A stretch of DNA of 48,724 nucleotides from JAIVGZ01 sp964552205 (GCA_964552205.1 CAZKFT010000013.1:1-48724), one strand, 5' to 3'; positions 17,926 through 26,310 are shown, numbered from the stretch's first letter. The notes: generated by a model from the letters alone, not told the origin. Numbers and translations: made by a program.

Positions 17926-18558
17926 TCAGCTACAGAATGGCCAAACCTGCCAGAAATGCCTGCAACGGAACTGGCTTTCACATGCCTGGAGCTGGTCAGC
18001 ATAGGTGTGGGCTTGGCGACTGACACGTAGTGCCACGTTCTGAAGCGCCGGCTTGCTTCTCCAGGTGCCTCGCGAATATCCCCCATGACCCTCGTGGTAG
18101 GCAAGGTACAGTCGGTGCGCATCGGTTTTCGGCAAGCCTAGCCGACGGTGGCTGACGTCGTTGTACCAACCAATGAAATCCAGCGCATCGCGGATGTTGC
18201 TGCGGCGGGCATTTCGCCGACCCGTGTCGTTCACGTAGTCCTGCCAGGCTGGCTCCTGTGCCTGAGAGTAGCCGAATGAGCTCGACTTTCGCGGCAACGG
18301 AATGACGCCGAGAAAGCGCTCGCGCGGTGGTCGCACGGTTTGCCGGAACGTGGACTCTTGATGGATGAACGCCATCTGGATGGCGATAGGGGTGCCCCAG
18401 CGATCTTCGGAGCGCTTGGCGTGGTCATACCAGGATGGGTGCTCGGTAAAAATCGCACAGAGGTTGTCGACGTTTTGCGGGGGCTTGGTGGCGCAGCCGA
18501 CCAAGCCCACGGTCAGCAGCAGGAAAAGCAAGATTCTGACTGTGGTGGTCCCGCCCAT
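17926..18558 (-). CDS. Lipoprotein with transglycosylase SLT-like domain
   Basis: 210 residues. Lipoprotein signal with the lipidated Cys at 22 (LVGC). The SLT-like region has a probable catalytic Glu at 68 (FIHQEST) and a later Gly/Tyr block (YLAYHEGHGGYSRGTW). Several Cys residues (34 and in the C-terminal tail CESQFRCRHFWQVWPFC) could make disulfides in the periplasm. Likely cleaves peptidoglycan from the outer-membrane side. The ATG at 18558 was preferred to a TTG at 18567, which lies inside the -10. A -10 TAGAAT at 18572-18567 predicts a start at about the ATG. Confidence 0.75.
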   Translation of the reverse strand: MGGTTTVRILLFLLLTVGLVGCATKPPQNVDNLCAIFTEHPSWYDHAKRSEDRWGTPIAIQMAFIHQESTFRQTVRPPRERFLGVIPLPRKSSSFGYSQAQEPAWQDYVNDTGRRNARRSNIRDALDFIGWYNDVSHRRLGLPKTDAHRLYLAYHEGHGGYSRGTWRSKPALQNVALRVSRQAHTYADQLQACESQFRCRHFWQVWPFCS

Positions 18559-18566
18559 GGTCGGCA

Positions 18567-18609
18567 ATTCTAGCCGATTTGGCGGGTGGTCCTGTTGGCG
18601 TAGTAAAAT
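18567..18609. promoter_or_regulatory. Divergent -10 elements between two lipoprotein genes
   Basis: Reverse TAGAAT (18572-18567) lies 8 nt before the ATG at 18558. Forward TAAAAT (18604-18609) lies 6 nt before the ATG at 18616. Each predicts transcription beginning at or just before its start codon. No clear -35 and no SD for either gene. Confidence 0.45.
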
Positions 18610-18615
18610 CGGCGC

Positions 18616-19950
18616 ATGAATGGTTCACGTTGGATTGTTGCCTCACTCCTGCTGTTGCTGGCTGCCTGCGGTGGCGGCGGGTCCAGTGGCGGCGGCGATG
18701 GCGATGGCGATGGCGGCGGTGGCTCACCGCCGATGTTCCAGAACATGCAGGTCGTGCGTTACCCCATGGGTCCAACAACGCCGGCCAACGTGCAGTCCCA
18801 GTACGCAGCGGTTCTGCAAGATTGCGTGTTTTCGAACACGCGCGTGAACTCATGCAACTTCGGTGCATTGCCTTTGCTCGGAACTCAGACCCGCAATCCC
18901 ACCATTGATCAGGTGATGGACCGCGTCCTGGTTTCGCACGCCTGGATGGGACCTCGCTTTCGTGAGGTGCTGGAGGCGATGCCTGCAGACATGTTGCTCA
19001 TGATGCGAGGCGTGACCGCAGTCGTAATCAGCAGCGATGTCCGTCCGTCGTTCTTCTGGACCCGGACAGGCGCCATCTATCTGGACCCCGAATACATCTG
19101 GCTGACCCCGAGTGAGCGCGCGACCATCCCCACGACGCCGGATTTCCGTAGCAACTTTGGTGCCGACCTGCAGTTTGCGATGCCGTGGCGCTATGTGAAG
19201 GACAACGCGCCAGCCTATGTCCGCTATCCCTATGGCCAGGAACAGCCGCGCCAGATCGCCGATATCGTTGTGGATATCGGCCGCTTGCTGTATCACGAGC
19301 TGGCACATGCCAACGACTACTATGTACCGGCACGTCAGGCGAACTACACCACCAACCAGACCCCGTTGAACGCGGTCGTGGCACCCATCGTCAGCGACGA
19401 TCTGACTTCCCTGATGCCGCTCGGTTCGAACGAGATGCGCGGGCTGGCGAGGGTGCGGTTCCACGGTGACAACTCCACGGCGACCCAGCGCGGATATACG
19501 CCTACGGATGTGGCAGGGTTCTTTGCGTCGGATACTGCCACGGTGTTTTACAACTACTCCACACAACGCGAAGACCTTGCAATGTTGTTCGAGATTCTCT
19601 TGATGCGCTTCCATTTCGGCGCAGAGATGGACACTGCGGTTACCAACAACCCGCAAGGCGAGAACCTGACCGGCGCGGATTACATCGTCGCGTGGGGCCA
19701 ACGAAACCGTCTGGGAGAGCATGCGATCCGGGAGAGGGCGCGCTATGTGGCGGCGCGCTTGCTGCCGGAGGTGAATCTCAACCACTATGTTGATACGCTT
19801 CCCGGCCCGAGACAGATGCAGGCGGGCGCGTCGTGGTCTGACAACATGGTGCTGGACCCTGCGCCGGACTCGGCGCAGCACCACCACGGCCATGCACATG
19901 TGGAACAATGGCGACACTTGCCTGTCGAAACACTGCACGGATACCACTAA
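18616..19950 (+). CDS. Unrecognised lipoprotein with HExxH metalloprotease motif
   Basis: 444 residues; I do not recognise a named family. Lipid-accepting Cys at 18 (LLAAC), then a low-complexity Gly/Asp/Ser linker (about residues 19-36). The middle holds HELAH (His227, Glu228, His231) inside LLYHELAHANDYY, the pattern of a zinc metallopeptidase. A third ligand could come from Glu319 or Glu326 in REDLAMLFEILLM, which fits a gluzincin-like arrangement. The C-terminus is His-rich (SAQHHHGHAHVEQW). Probably outer-membrane anchored, facing the periplasm or surface. It lies 11 nt before an M13 peptidase gene on the same strand, suggesting an operon of two lipoprotein peptidases. Confidence 0.65.
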   Translation: MNGSRWIVASLLLLLAACGGGGSSGGGDGDGDGGGGSPPMFQNMQVVRYPMGPTTPANVQSQYAAVLQDCVFSNTRVNSCNFGALPLLGTQTRNPTIDQVMDRVLVSHAWMGPRFREVLEAMPADMLLMMRGVTAVVISSDVRPSFFWTRTGAIYLDPEYIWLTPSERATIPTTPDFRSNFGADLQFAMPWRYVKDNAPAYVRYPYGQEQPRQIADIVVDIGRLLYHELAHANDYYVPARQANYTTNQTPLNAVVAPIVSDDLTSLMPLGSNEMRGLARVRFHGDNSTATQRGYTPTDVAGFFASDTATVFYNYSTQREDLAMLFEILLMRFHFGAEMDTAVTNNPQGENLTGADYIVAWGQRNRLGEHAIRERARYVAARLLPEVNLNHYVDTLPGPRQMQAGASWSDNMVLDPAPDSAQHHHGHAHVEQWRHLPVETLHGYH

Positions 19951-19961
19951 AGGGAGTCACC

Positions 19962-22001
19962 ATGAAGAAAGTAATGACCAGCCTGCTGAGCGCGGGCCTG
20001 CTGGCGGCGTGCTCGCCATCCGAACCCCCGGCACCTTCCGCCCCGGTCCTGGGGCTAGGTGTCGAACTGCAGAACATGGACCGGAGTGTTCGGCCGCAGG
20101 ACGATTTCTTCCATTTCGTGAATGGTGGGTGGATGGAATCCAACGAGATACCCGCGGACCGTTCACGCTGGGGTAGCTTCGACGAACTCAGGGAGGCCGC
20201 AGAGCAGCATGTTCTCGCCATCGTCCTTGAGGCCGCCGCTGTGGCCGATGCGCCAGCCGGCTCCGACCAGCAAAAGGTCGGCGATCTCTTCAAGTCCTTC
20301 ATGGATGAGGAGACCATCGAGGCCCTGGGCATCACGCCACTGGGCGAGGATTTGGCCGCAATTGACGCATTGCAGTCCCACGATCAGCTTGCCACTTACT
20401 GGGGTGACGCGCGCCGCAACCGGGCAACCGCTCCGGTGGGGATGTTCATCGGTCAGGACCAGCGCCAATCCGACCAGTACATCGCATCGCTGAGTCAGTC
20501 GGGTCTAGGGCTTCCGGATCGTGACTACTACTTGAATGAGGATGCCCGTTCCGAGCAACTCAGGGAGCGGTACCTCGCACATATCGCACGCATGTTCGAC
20601 CTCGCGGGAATCGAGGACGGTGAAGCTGCCGCGGCGCGTATCCTCGCTATCGAAACGCGCATCGCGCAGGCCCAGTGGACTCGCGTCCAGAACCGTGACC
20701 GCAACGCCACCTACAACAAGATGGCAGTGGCGGACCTCGACACGCTCGCGCCTGGCTTTGCGTGGACCGCCTATCTCGAAGCAGCTGGTGTTGGCGCGGT
20801 GGAGGACCTTGTCGTGCGTCAGCCGGATTACCTGACAGCCATGGCGAGCTTCCACAGGGAACTCCCGGTGGCGTACTGGCGTGACTACCAACGGTTCCAC
20901 CTGCTCCGCGCGGCGTCCTCGTTCCTTCCCGCGGCGTTCGTGGAGGAAAGCTTCGATTTCTACGGGCGTACGCTGAGCGGACAGCCGGAAAATCGTTCGC
21001 GCGACAAGCGTGGCGTGAGCACCGTCGAGTCAGTTCTCGGCTTCATGGTCGGGAAAATGTATGTCGAGCGGCATTTCCAGCCGGAGGCGAAGGCCCGAAT
21101 GGACGCTCTGGTCTCGAACTTGCGGGTCGCCTTCCGTGAGGCAATCGCGGAGCTTGAGTGGATGAGCGAGGACACCAAGGTCGAGGCCTTGGCCAAGCTC
21201 GAGAGATTCAACACCAAGATCGGGTTCCCCGATGTCTGGCGCGACTACAGCTGCGTAGAAGTCGTGGCGGATGACCTGATCGGCAACATGCGCCGTGCGA
21301 GTTTGTGCGAGTACGAGCGCATGCTGGCCCGTTTGGGAAGCGAGGTGGATCGCGACGAGTGGTTCATGACCCCGCAGACTGTGAACGCCTACTACAGCTC
21401 AACCATGAACGAAATCGTGTTCCCGGCAGCGATTCTGCAGCCGCCGTTCTTCAATGTGGAGGCGGATGATGCCGTGAATTACGGCGCCATCGGTGGTGTC
21501 ATCGGTCATGAGTTCACGCATGGGTTCGACGACCAGGGTCGCCGTTCAGACGGTGAGGGCAATCTGCGCGATTGGTGGACCGAGGAAGATGAATCGCAGT
21601 TCCGGGTTCGCGCGCAGCGCATGATCGACCAGTACAGTGCCTTCGAGCCGTTGCCCGGCATGAACATCCAGGGTGCCTTGGCATTGGGTGAGAACATCGC
21701 CGACCTTGGAGGCCTGACGGTTTCCTACCGTGCTTATCGTCATTCACTGGGTGGACGTGAGGCACCGGTCATTGACGGCTTCACCGGTTCCCAGCGGTTC
21801 TTCATGGGGTGGGGTCAGGTCTGGCGTATCAAGTTCCGTGAGGAGGCTCTGCGTCGCCAGTTGATTACCGGGCCGCATTCCCCGGGCATGTACCGCGTAC
21901 TGGGTGTGCTTTCCAACATGCCGGAGTTCTACGACGCATGGGGCGTAGAAGAGGGCGACGGCATGTACCGCCCTGAGGATGTGCGGGTAAAGATCTGGTA
22001 G
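19962..22001 (+). CDS. M13-family (neprilysin-like) lipoprotein metallopeptidase
   Basis: 679 residues. Lipoprotein signal with Cys17 (LLAAC). N-terminal M13 domain from about residue 40 (DDFFHFVNGGWM), C-terminal catalytic domain with zinc ligands His516 and His520 (GHEFTH) and Glu577 (LGENIADLGG), and the family's C-terminal substrate-binding VLSNMPEFYDAWG. These PepO-type enzymes cut oligopeptides up to about 30-40 residues. The ATG at 19962 has AGGGAG upstream. Follows the HExxH lipoprotein gene; a terminator lies just after it, inside the convergent aminotransferase gene. Confidence 0.93.
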   Translation: MKKVMTSLLSAGLLAACSPSEPPAPSAPVLGLGVELQNMDRSVRPQDDFFHFVNGGWMESNEIPADRSRWGSFDELREAAEQHVLAIVLEAAAVADAPAGSDQQKVGDLFKSFMDEETIEALGITPLGEDLAAIDALQSHDQLATYWGDARRNRATAPVGMFIGQDQRQSDQYIASLSQSGLGLPDRDYYLNEDARSEQLRERYLAHIARMFDLAGIEDGEAAAARILAIETRIAQAQWTRVQNRDRNATYNKMAVADLDTLAPGFAWTAYLEAAGVGAVEDLVVRQPDYLTAMASFHRELPVAYWRDYQRFHLLRAASSFLPAAFVEESFDFYGRTLSGQPENRSRDKRGVSTVESVLGFMVGKMYVERHFQPEAKARMDALVSNLRVAFREAIAELEWMSEDTKVEALAKLERFNTKIGFPDVWRDYSCVEVVADDLIGNMRRASLCEYERMLARLGSEVDRDEWFMTPQTVNAYYSSTMNEIVFPAAILQPPFFNVEADDAVNYGAIGGVIGHEFTHGFDDQGRRSDGEGNLRDWWTEEDESQFRVRAQRMIDQYSAFEPLPGMNIQGALALGENIADLGGLTVSYRAYRHSLGGREAPVIDGFTGSQRFFMGWGQVWRIKFREEALRRQLITGPHSPGMYRVLGVLSNMPEFYDAWGVEEGDGMYRPEDVRVKIW

Positions 22002-22004
22002 GAC

Positions 22005-23516
22005 TCAGCGAGACGCTGCGACGGCCCGCGCCGGTTGATTCTGGCGCGGGCCTTTTACCAAGGCCTCACCCACTGTATCAACCACCATCGCCACCTCTGC
22101 CGAGGTGATGGCGAAGTGGGGCGTGAAGCGCAGAGAGTTCTGGCCGCCGTGGATGACACCTATGCCGTGCAAGCGCAGCCACTCTTCGGTACTGCCCTCG
22201 CCGAAACATTTGAATGCGTCTGACAGTTCCACCGACAGCAGTAGCCCACTACCCTGGACCTTGGTGATCATGCCATCCAGTTTTGCTGCCAGTCGGGTGA
22301 ATCGTTCCAGGAACTCGGTGCCGCGCTCTCGTATGTTGTGGCGAAGCTCAGGTGTGAGTTCCTCAAGAACCGCGACGCCAACATCCATGGCGCGTGGGTT
22401 TCCTGTCATCGTATTGCCGTAGATGCCTTTCCTGTACAGCGCAGATGCGCGTTCCGTCATTGCCAGCACCGAGAGTGGGTACTGCCCGGCATTGAGCGCT
22501 TTCGAGTAGGTTTCCATGTCCGGGGCTTGGCACGTTTCGAAGCCCGGATAATCACAGATGGACAGACTGCCAGTCGTGCGCAGACCCGCCTGGATGGAGT
22601 CCACCAGCAGCAGGGTGCCGTGCTCCAGCGTGAGTCTCCGTGCTGTGTCGTAGAACTCGCGTGTGATGGCCATCCCGGGATTGCCTTCTCCCATGACCGG
22701 CTCCATGAACATCGCCTCGATGAACACGTTGTCCTTTTCTGCCCGCGTGAATGCCGCCTCCAGTGAGTCGCGGTCATTGGGGACCACGGTCCATAAAAGG
22801 TCCCAGTCGCGGAAGCTGGCGAGGTGCTGCACATAACTCTTTCGTGATGAATCGGAGAATTGCGCGGGTCTTTCGGTGCGGCCGTGGAAGCCACCCTTCA
22901 GGCTCAAGAGGCGTATCGACTTGCCCGCGTGTCGTCCGCCGGCGTCGGTCATGATGCGGGCGTTCACGTCTGCCAATCGCGCTGCAACGGACACCGATTC
23001 CGAACCACTGTTCACGAACAGGAAGTGGCGGAAGGGGCAATGCCCCCGCTGATGGCCGATTTCCCGCTTCAATGCCTGCGTGAGACGCTTCTGCGAGTAG
23101 CTTGCGGTCATGACATTGGCCATGACATGCGAGCGGCCCATCGCCTCCAGGACGCCCTGCGGCCCATGACCGAGGCCGAGCATCCCATACCCTCCGGAGT
23201 CATGCAGAACCGCTCCGCAGCTGGTTACTATCCACGGACCTCGAGCTGCCAGCGCTACATAAGGATTTACAGCGTCGTCAGCATAGAAGTTGACCAGATC
23301 GGACTGCAGCGCTTCCACCTGCTCGGACTCCGGCAGAACAGCCAAGTCAGGAAACTCGTCAAGGATGTTGGCGTGCGCCTGAACCGCCTCAGAAACAGCT
23401 TGCACCAGCATGGGATCACGGCCGGCGAACTCGCGGAGGGTAACGTCGGGCAGGCCGACCGTGCGGGCTTGGCCGCTTCGACGGCGGATGGTCTGGAGGA
23501 GGTCGATGATGTCCAT
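22005..23516 (-). CDS. Class III PLP-dependent aminotransferase, substrate unknown
   Basis: 503 residues, somewhat longer than typical ornithine/GABA aminotransferases because of an N-terminal extension. The PLP-binding Lys is at 339 (ETYSKALNAG), the Asp contacting the pyridine nitrogen at 306 (LLVDSIQAGLRT), and the phosphate-site block is FVNSGSESVSVAAR. Lysine 6-aminotransferase-like proteins share this length, but the substrate cannot be read. The ATG at 23516 follows a small lipoprotein gene by 25 nt on the same strand. The 3' end is convergent with the M13 peptidase and contains that gene's terminator. Confidence 0.8.
   Translation of the reverse strand: MDIIDLLQTIRRRSGQARTVGLPDVTLREFAGRDPMLVQAVSEAVQAHANILDEFPDLAVLPESEQVEALQSDLVNFYADDAVNPYVALAARGPWIVTSCGAVLHDSGGYGMLGLGHGPQGVLEAMGRSHVMANVMTASYSQKRLTQALKREIGHQRGHCPFRHFLFVNSGSESVSVAARLADVNARIMTDAGGRHAGKSIRLLSLKGGFHGRTERPAQFSDSSRKSYVQHLASFRDWDLLWTVVPNDRDSLEAAFTRAEKDNVFIEAMFMEPVMGEGNPGMAITREFYDTARRLTLEHGTLLLVDSIQAGLRTTGSLSICDYPGFETCQAPDMETYSKALNAGQYPLSVLAMTERASALYRKGIYGNTMTGNPRAMDVGVAVLEELTPELRHNIRERGTEFLERFTRLAAKLDGMITKVQGSGLLLSVELSDAFKCFGEGSTEEWLRLHGIGVIHGGQNSLRFTPHFAITSAEVAMVVDTVGEALVKGPRQNQPARAVAASR
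22023..22056 (+). terminator. Intrinsic terminator of the M13 peptidase, inside a convergent gene
   Basis: Perfect 10-bp stem GGCCCGCGCC / GGCGCGGGCC with a 10-nt loop, then TTTT. It lies about 21 nt after the peptidase stop, within the last codons of the reverse-strand aminotransferase (residues around KGPRQNQPAR), which must encode it. Confidence 0.7.
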
Positions 23517-23541
23517 AAGTGGCCGAATTATCGCATACGAC

Positions 23542-23889
23542 TCAGCGCTGCGGGTTGCAGTCCACCCAGATTGCGCCGTTTCCATCCACGCGTTCCTGGC
23601 ATTGGAACAGTTGGCGCGAAAGCGGCCGGTAGGCCTCTGGCGGGCGCTCTGGACCCTGATCGATGCGCGGCATCCGTGCAAGGTTGAGGTTTTGCCAGTC
23701 GCGTTGGTGTCGCCGCTCTGCCAGCTCATAGCGACAGTTGTCATAGCGGGTGGATGGCCAGCTCACGCCACGACCTTCACAGACCTCATGGTCAGCGTCG
23801 GCGAGCGTGCGTCGGTCATCTGCGGGCATCCCGGCACAGCCAGCAAGGCCGAAGGCCAACACTGCTAGAATGATTCCGCTCCTGTTCAT
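23542..23889 (-). CDS. Small lipoprotein, unknown function
   Basis: 115 residues. Clear lipoprotein signal with Cys18 (FGLAGC). The mature part is polar, with three Cys (CEGRG, NCRYE, FQCQERV) plus one near the end (WVDCNPQR), so two disulfides are possible. No family recognised. The ATG at 23889 begins the signal peptide; TATCAT at 23901-23896 sits 6 nt upstream, suggesting a leaderless mRNA. Upstream of the class III aminotransferase on the same strand, and divergent from the FKBP gene by 27 bp. Confidence 0.7.
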   Translation of the reverse strand: MNRSGIILAVLAFGLAGCAGMPADDRRTLADADHEVCEGRGVSWPSTRYDNCRYELAERRHQRDWQNLNLARMPRIDQGPERPPEAYRPLSRQLFQCQERVDGNGAIWVDCNPQR

Positions 23890-23895
23890 CACGAC

Positions 23896-23901
23896 ATGAT
23901 A
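23896..23901 (-). promoter_or_regulatory. -10 element of the small lipoprotein gene
   Basis: Reverse-strand TATCAT (5 of 6 to TATAAT) 6 nt before the ATG at 23889. The forward strand of the same site reads CATGAT (23895-23900), a weaker -10 that could serve the divergent FKBP gene at 23917. Confidence 0.4.
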
Positions 23902-23916
23902 CCTGAGGACCCAAAC

Positions 23917-24348
23917 ATGAGATTTTCCAGTATTTTCCTGAGTTTGCTTCTGCTCGCCGGTTGCCAGGGTGCCCCTGAGCCGCTTCCGGAGGGCGCCGTC
24001 ACGGAACTGCTGATGGTGGACGAGCTGGTGGGTGATGGCGCGCTCGCAGAACCCGGTGTCGTTGCTGTGGTGCATTACACGGGCTGGTTATACGACGAGT
24101 CCGCGGATAATCGTCGCGGTATCAAATTTGACAGTTCCGTTGATCGTGGCCAGCCGTTCTCGTTTCCGCTGGGGGGAGGACGTGTCATCCGTGGATGGGA
24201 TCAGGGCGTCGCCGGCATGAAGGTCGGGGGCAAGCGCGTGTTGTTTATTCCACCGGAGTTTGGATACGGTGCTCGGGGTGCAGGCAATGTCATTCCGCCC
24301 AACGCGACGTTGGTATTCGAGGTCGAACTGCTTGAAGTGAGGAGGTGA
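23917..24348 (+). CDS. FKBP-type peptidyl-prolyl isomerase, lipoprotein
   Basis: 143 residues. Lipoprotein signal with Cys16 (LLAGC), then one FKBP domain (about residues 35-143) with VVHYTGWLYD, IKFDSSVDRG, VIRGWDQGVAGMKVGGKR and FGYGARGAGNVIPPNATLVFEVELL. The Tyr, Phe, Asp and Trp of the active-site pocket are present. Catalyses prolyl isomerisation in the periplasm. First of four tightly packed forward genes (FKBP, DoxX, MsrB, TonB-like). The ATG has TGAGGA upstream. Confidence 0.92.
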   Translation: MRFSSIFLSLLLLAGCQGAPEPLPEGAVTELLMVDELVGDGALAEPGVVAVVHYTGWLYDESADNRRGIKFDSSVDRGQPFSFPLGGGRVIRGWDQGVAGMKVGGKRVLFIPPEFGYGARGAGNVIPPNATLVFEVELLEVRR

Positions 24349-24350
24349 CA

Positions 24351-24830
24351 ATGAACGCAAAACTCAGTGACTGGGGTATTGCCATCATCCGCGTGCTCGC
24401 GGGCTATATGTTCGTGGTAGCGGGGTGGCGCAAAGTGTCGATGGGCAGCGATTGGGTTCCTCGCATGCAAGGCTTCGTTAACCGCCACATCGAGGGTGAG
24501 AATGTGTACGGCTTCTTCCTGCCATTTCTGGAAGGCGTCGTTCTGAAGGTGCCGGCCATGTTTGCGTACATGGTTGCCTACGGCGAGCTCCTGCTTGGAC
24601 TGGCGCTGATTCTAGGGGTGCTGACCCGACTGACGGCGCTCTTGGGCATGTTCATGGTTGCGTCCTTCCTCTTCACCAAGGGTCATTCGCTCACCTTGCT
24701 GTCGGCCAGCAACTACGACACGCTCTGGATACTCCTGTTCGGGCTCTTGTTGTTCACCGGCGCCGGCAGGGTTCTCGGTGGGGATCGCTTCCTTAGAGCC
24801 CGATTCGGGCCGCGCCGGTGGTTGTGGTAA
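24351..24830 (+). CDS. DoxX-family inner-membrane protein
   Basis: 159 residues, four membrane helices. DoxX signature near the start (IIRVLAGYMFVVAGWRKV) and GELLLGLALILGVLTRLTALLGM in the middle. DoxX proteins are linked to quinone- or thiosulfate-related redox work and oxidative stress, but most have no assigned reaction. The ATG at 24351 was chosen because GGAGG ends 5 nt before it. 2 nt after the FKBP stop; overlaps msrB by 13 nt. Confidence 0.82.
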   Translation: MNAKLSDWGIAIIRVLAGYMFVVAGWRKVSMGSDWVPRMQGFVNRHIEGENVYGFFLPFLEGVVLKVPAMFAYMVAYGELLLGLALILGVLTRLTALLGMFMVASFLFTKGHSLTLLSASNYDTLWILLFGLLLFTGAGRVLGGDRFLRARFGPRRWLW

Positions 24831-25216
24831 GCCGCACCGAGCAAGAGTGGAAGGCTTTACTGTCTGAGGAGGCCTTCCGGGTCACCAGGCAGGCGGGGAC
24901 AGAACGACCGTTCACAGGGGAACACCTGAACGAAACACGTATGGGTGTTTACCGCTGTGTCTGTTGCGGGAACGAACTGTTCCGCTCTGAGTCAAAGTTC
25001 GAGTCACACTGCGGTTGGCCGAGTTTCTTTTCGGCCCTGGCCGGTGATCGCGTCATAGAGCGTACGGACAAGAGCTACGGGATGCATCGCACAGAGGTGG
25101 TTTGTGCCCGCTGCGATGCGCACTTGGGTCATGTGTTCGAGGACGGGCCAGACCCGACAGGCCTGCGCTACTGCATCAATTCGGTTGCCATGAATTTCGA
25201 ACAGGACACGGAATGA
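24818..25216 (+). CDS. msrB: Peptide-methionine (R)-S-oxide reductase
   Basis: 132 residues. Zinc site from CVCC and CARC pairs (residues about 46-49 and 95-98), GWPSF motif, and catalytic Cys in RYCINSVAM. Reduces the R isomer of methionine sulfoxide in proteins, using thioredoxin. No signal peptide, so cytosolic. The GTG at 24818 lies inside doxX. The stop overlaps the next ATG by 4 nt (ATGA). Confidence 0.94.
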   Translation: MVVVSRTEQEWKALLSEEAFRVTRQAGTERPFTGEHLNETRMGVYRCVCCGNELFRSESKFESHCGWPSFFSALAGDRVIERTDKSYGMHRTEVVCARCDAHLGHVFEDGPDPTGLRYCINSVAMNFEQDTE

Positions 25217-25716
25217 GATTCGTCGTATCAGCCATCCTCGGCACAGCGGTCGTGATTGCGATGCTGCTCACAGGCCTCTCCTTCTTCGACGGAAAGGTGG
25301 ATAACGCGTCCTTGCGCAAAGGCGTGGAAGTCACGCCCTTGCCAGCACACAGCCGTCTCGATGTGGGCGAGCTCATGCGGGAGACGCGGGGTGATCTGGT
25401 TGAGCCATTGGAGGAGGACGGGTCAGTCGTGCGCTTGCCGCCGCCGCCGCCGTTCGAGTTGGCGCGACCGGACATTCATGGCTTCGTACAGCTGGTATTC
25501 ACGGTTGGCGTGGACGGTCGCGCAGAGAACATCCGGGTGTTTGGCGCGGCGCCGGCCGGGTACTACGAGGATCAGGCGGTCGCTGCTGTTCAGGGTCGTC
25601 GCTGGGAGCCGGGTGAAGATGACCTCGGCCGCCCCATACCGCGACAGGCGACCGAGATCATCGAGTTCACGCTCCCATACGATGCACCGAGGCATCGGCC
25701 GAGGACATCGCCTTAG
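25213..25716 (+). CDS. TonB C-terminal-domain protein, membrane-anchored
   Basis: 167 residues. N-terminal membrane helix (about residues 4-24), a proline-rich stretch (RLPPPPPFELARP), and a TonB-like C-terminal domain (GFVQLVFTVGVDGRAENIRVFGAAPAGYYEDQAVAAVQGRRWEPG). This is the 'energy transducer TonB' family pattern of short TonB/TolA-like proteins, but the classic long Pro/Lys linker is absent. Its partner could be any envelope system. Last gene of the FKBP-DoxX-MsrB operon; overlaps the convergent arsI-like gene by 4 bp. Confidence 0.75.
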   Translation: MRFVVSAILGTAVVIAMLLTGLSFFDGKVDNASLRKGVEVTPLPAHSRLDVGELMRETRGDLVEPLEEDGSVVRLPPPPPFELARPDIHGFVQLVFTVGVDGRAENIRVFGAAPAGYYEDQAVAAVQGRRWEPGEDDLGRPIPRQATEIIEFTLPYDAPRHRPRTSP

Positions 25717-26296
25717 GCTGCGCAGCAGTCGCTGTCCCCTAGCATCACCTCAAGCTCGGCTTTGCGATGCCATATTTCCCAAGCGTTGCCGTCCGGATCT
25801 GTCATCCAGACCTNNNNNNNNNNNNNNNNNNNNNNNNNNNNNNNNNNNNNNNNNNNNNNNNNNNNNNNNNNNNNNNNNNNNNNNNNNNNNNNNNNNNNNN
25901 NNNNNNNNNNNNNGCTTTGCGATGCCATATTTCCCAAGCGTTGCCGTCCGGATCTGTCATCCAGACCTTGTCTGCTTTGGCGTAGCAGCACTCCGCGTCG
26001 TGCTCGTCCCGGCCGACAGCGCCGGCGTCGCGGAGGCGGGCACGCCAGCGATGAAATACTTCGGTATCCGGTAGCTCGATTCCGAAATGCGAGTGGGTGC
26101 CCGCTTCGCCCACTACAGATTCCCTGGCTTGGTGACTGGCAGGTTCCAAAGCAAGGTGGATGCCGGGCTCATCGAGTCGGAAATTGGCGTAATCCGCCCG
26201 GCGTTTGGTGACAGGCTGGTCAAACAAGGCCTCGTAAAAGGCGATGGAAGCCGCGAGATCGGCCACCGACAAACTGATATGCACTCTCATGTTCAT
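25713..26296 (-). CDS. arsI: ArsI/CadI-type heavy-metal VOC dioxygenase, split by a false gap
   Basis: Spans the N block. Removing the 100 N's and one copy of the 55-bp repeat restores a 429-bp frame of 142 residues. VOC/glyoxalase fold. Probable iron ligands His6 (VHISLSV), His70 (SHFGIEL) and Glu122 (WEIWH); a vicinal Cys pair at 103-104 (ECCYAKADKVWMTDPDG), as used by ArsI to bind trivalent organoarsenicals before breaking the C-As bond; another pair at 139-140 (DSDCCAA). It follows arsR on the same strand and has its own operator copy. CadI (cadmium-induced) is the close alternative. No arsM, arsB or acr3 lies nearby. ATG at 26296 with AAGGAG. Confidence 0.8.
25759..25813 (+). repeat. 55-bp direct duplication flanking the N block, left copy
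   Basis: Identical to 25914-25968. It begins GCTTTGCGATGCC and ends CATCCAGACCT. A 55-bp exact overlap of two contig ends is the length of a common assembler k-mer; the two contigs were scaffolded instead of merged. Confidence 0.95.
25814..25913. other. Assembly gap of 100 N (spurious)
   Basis: Flanked by the same 55 bp on both sides. Removing the N's and one copy (155 bp) restores the frame of the arsI-like gene, with both halves matching one protein. Probably no DNA is missing here. Confidence 0.9.
25914..25968 (+). repeat. 55-bp direct duplication flanking the N block, right copy
   Basis: Exact copy of 25759-25813; both encode the arsI segment DKVWMTDPDGNAWEIWHRK on the reverse strand. 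An artefact of joining overlapping contigs rather than a biological repeat. Confidence 0.95.
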
Positions 26297-26310
26297 GGTT
26301 CAACTCCTTC

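Noticed and set aside
25759..25968. 55-bp direct repeat as a biological duplication or insertion target site
   Set aside because: It borders an N block exactly, has k-mer length, and removal repairs a gene frame; an assembly artefact is far more likely.
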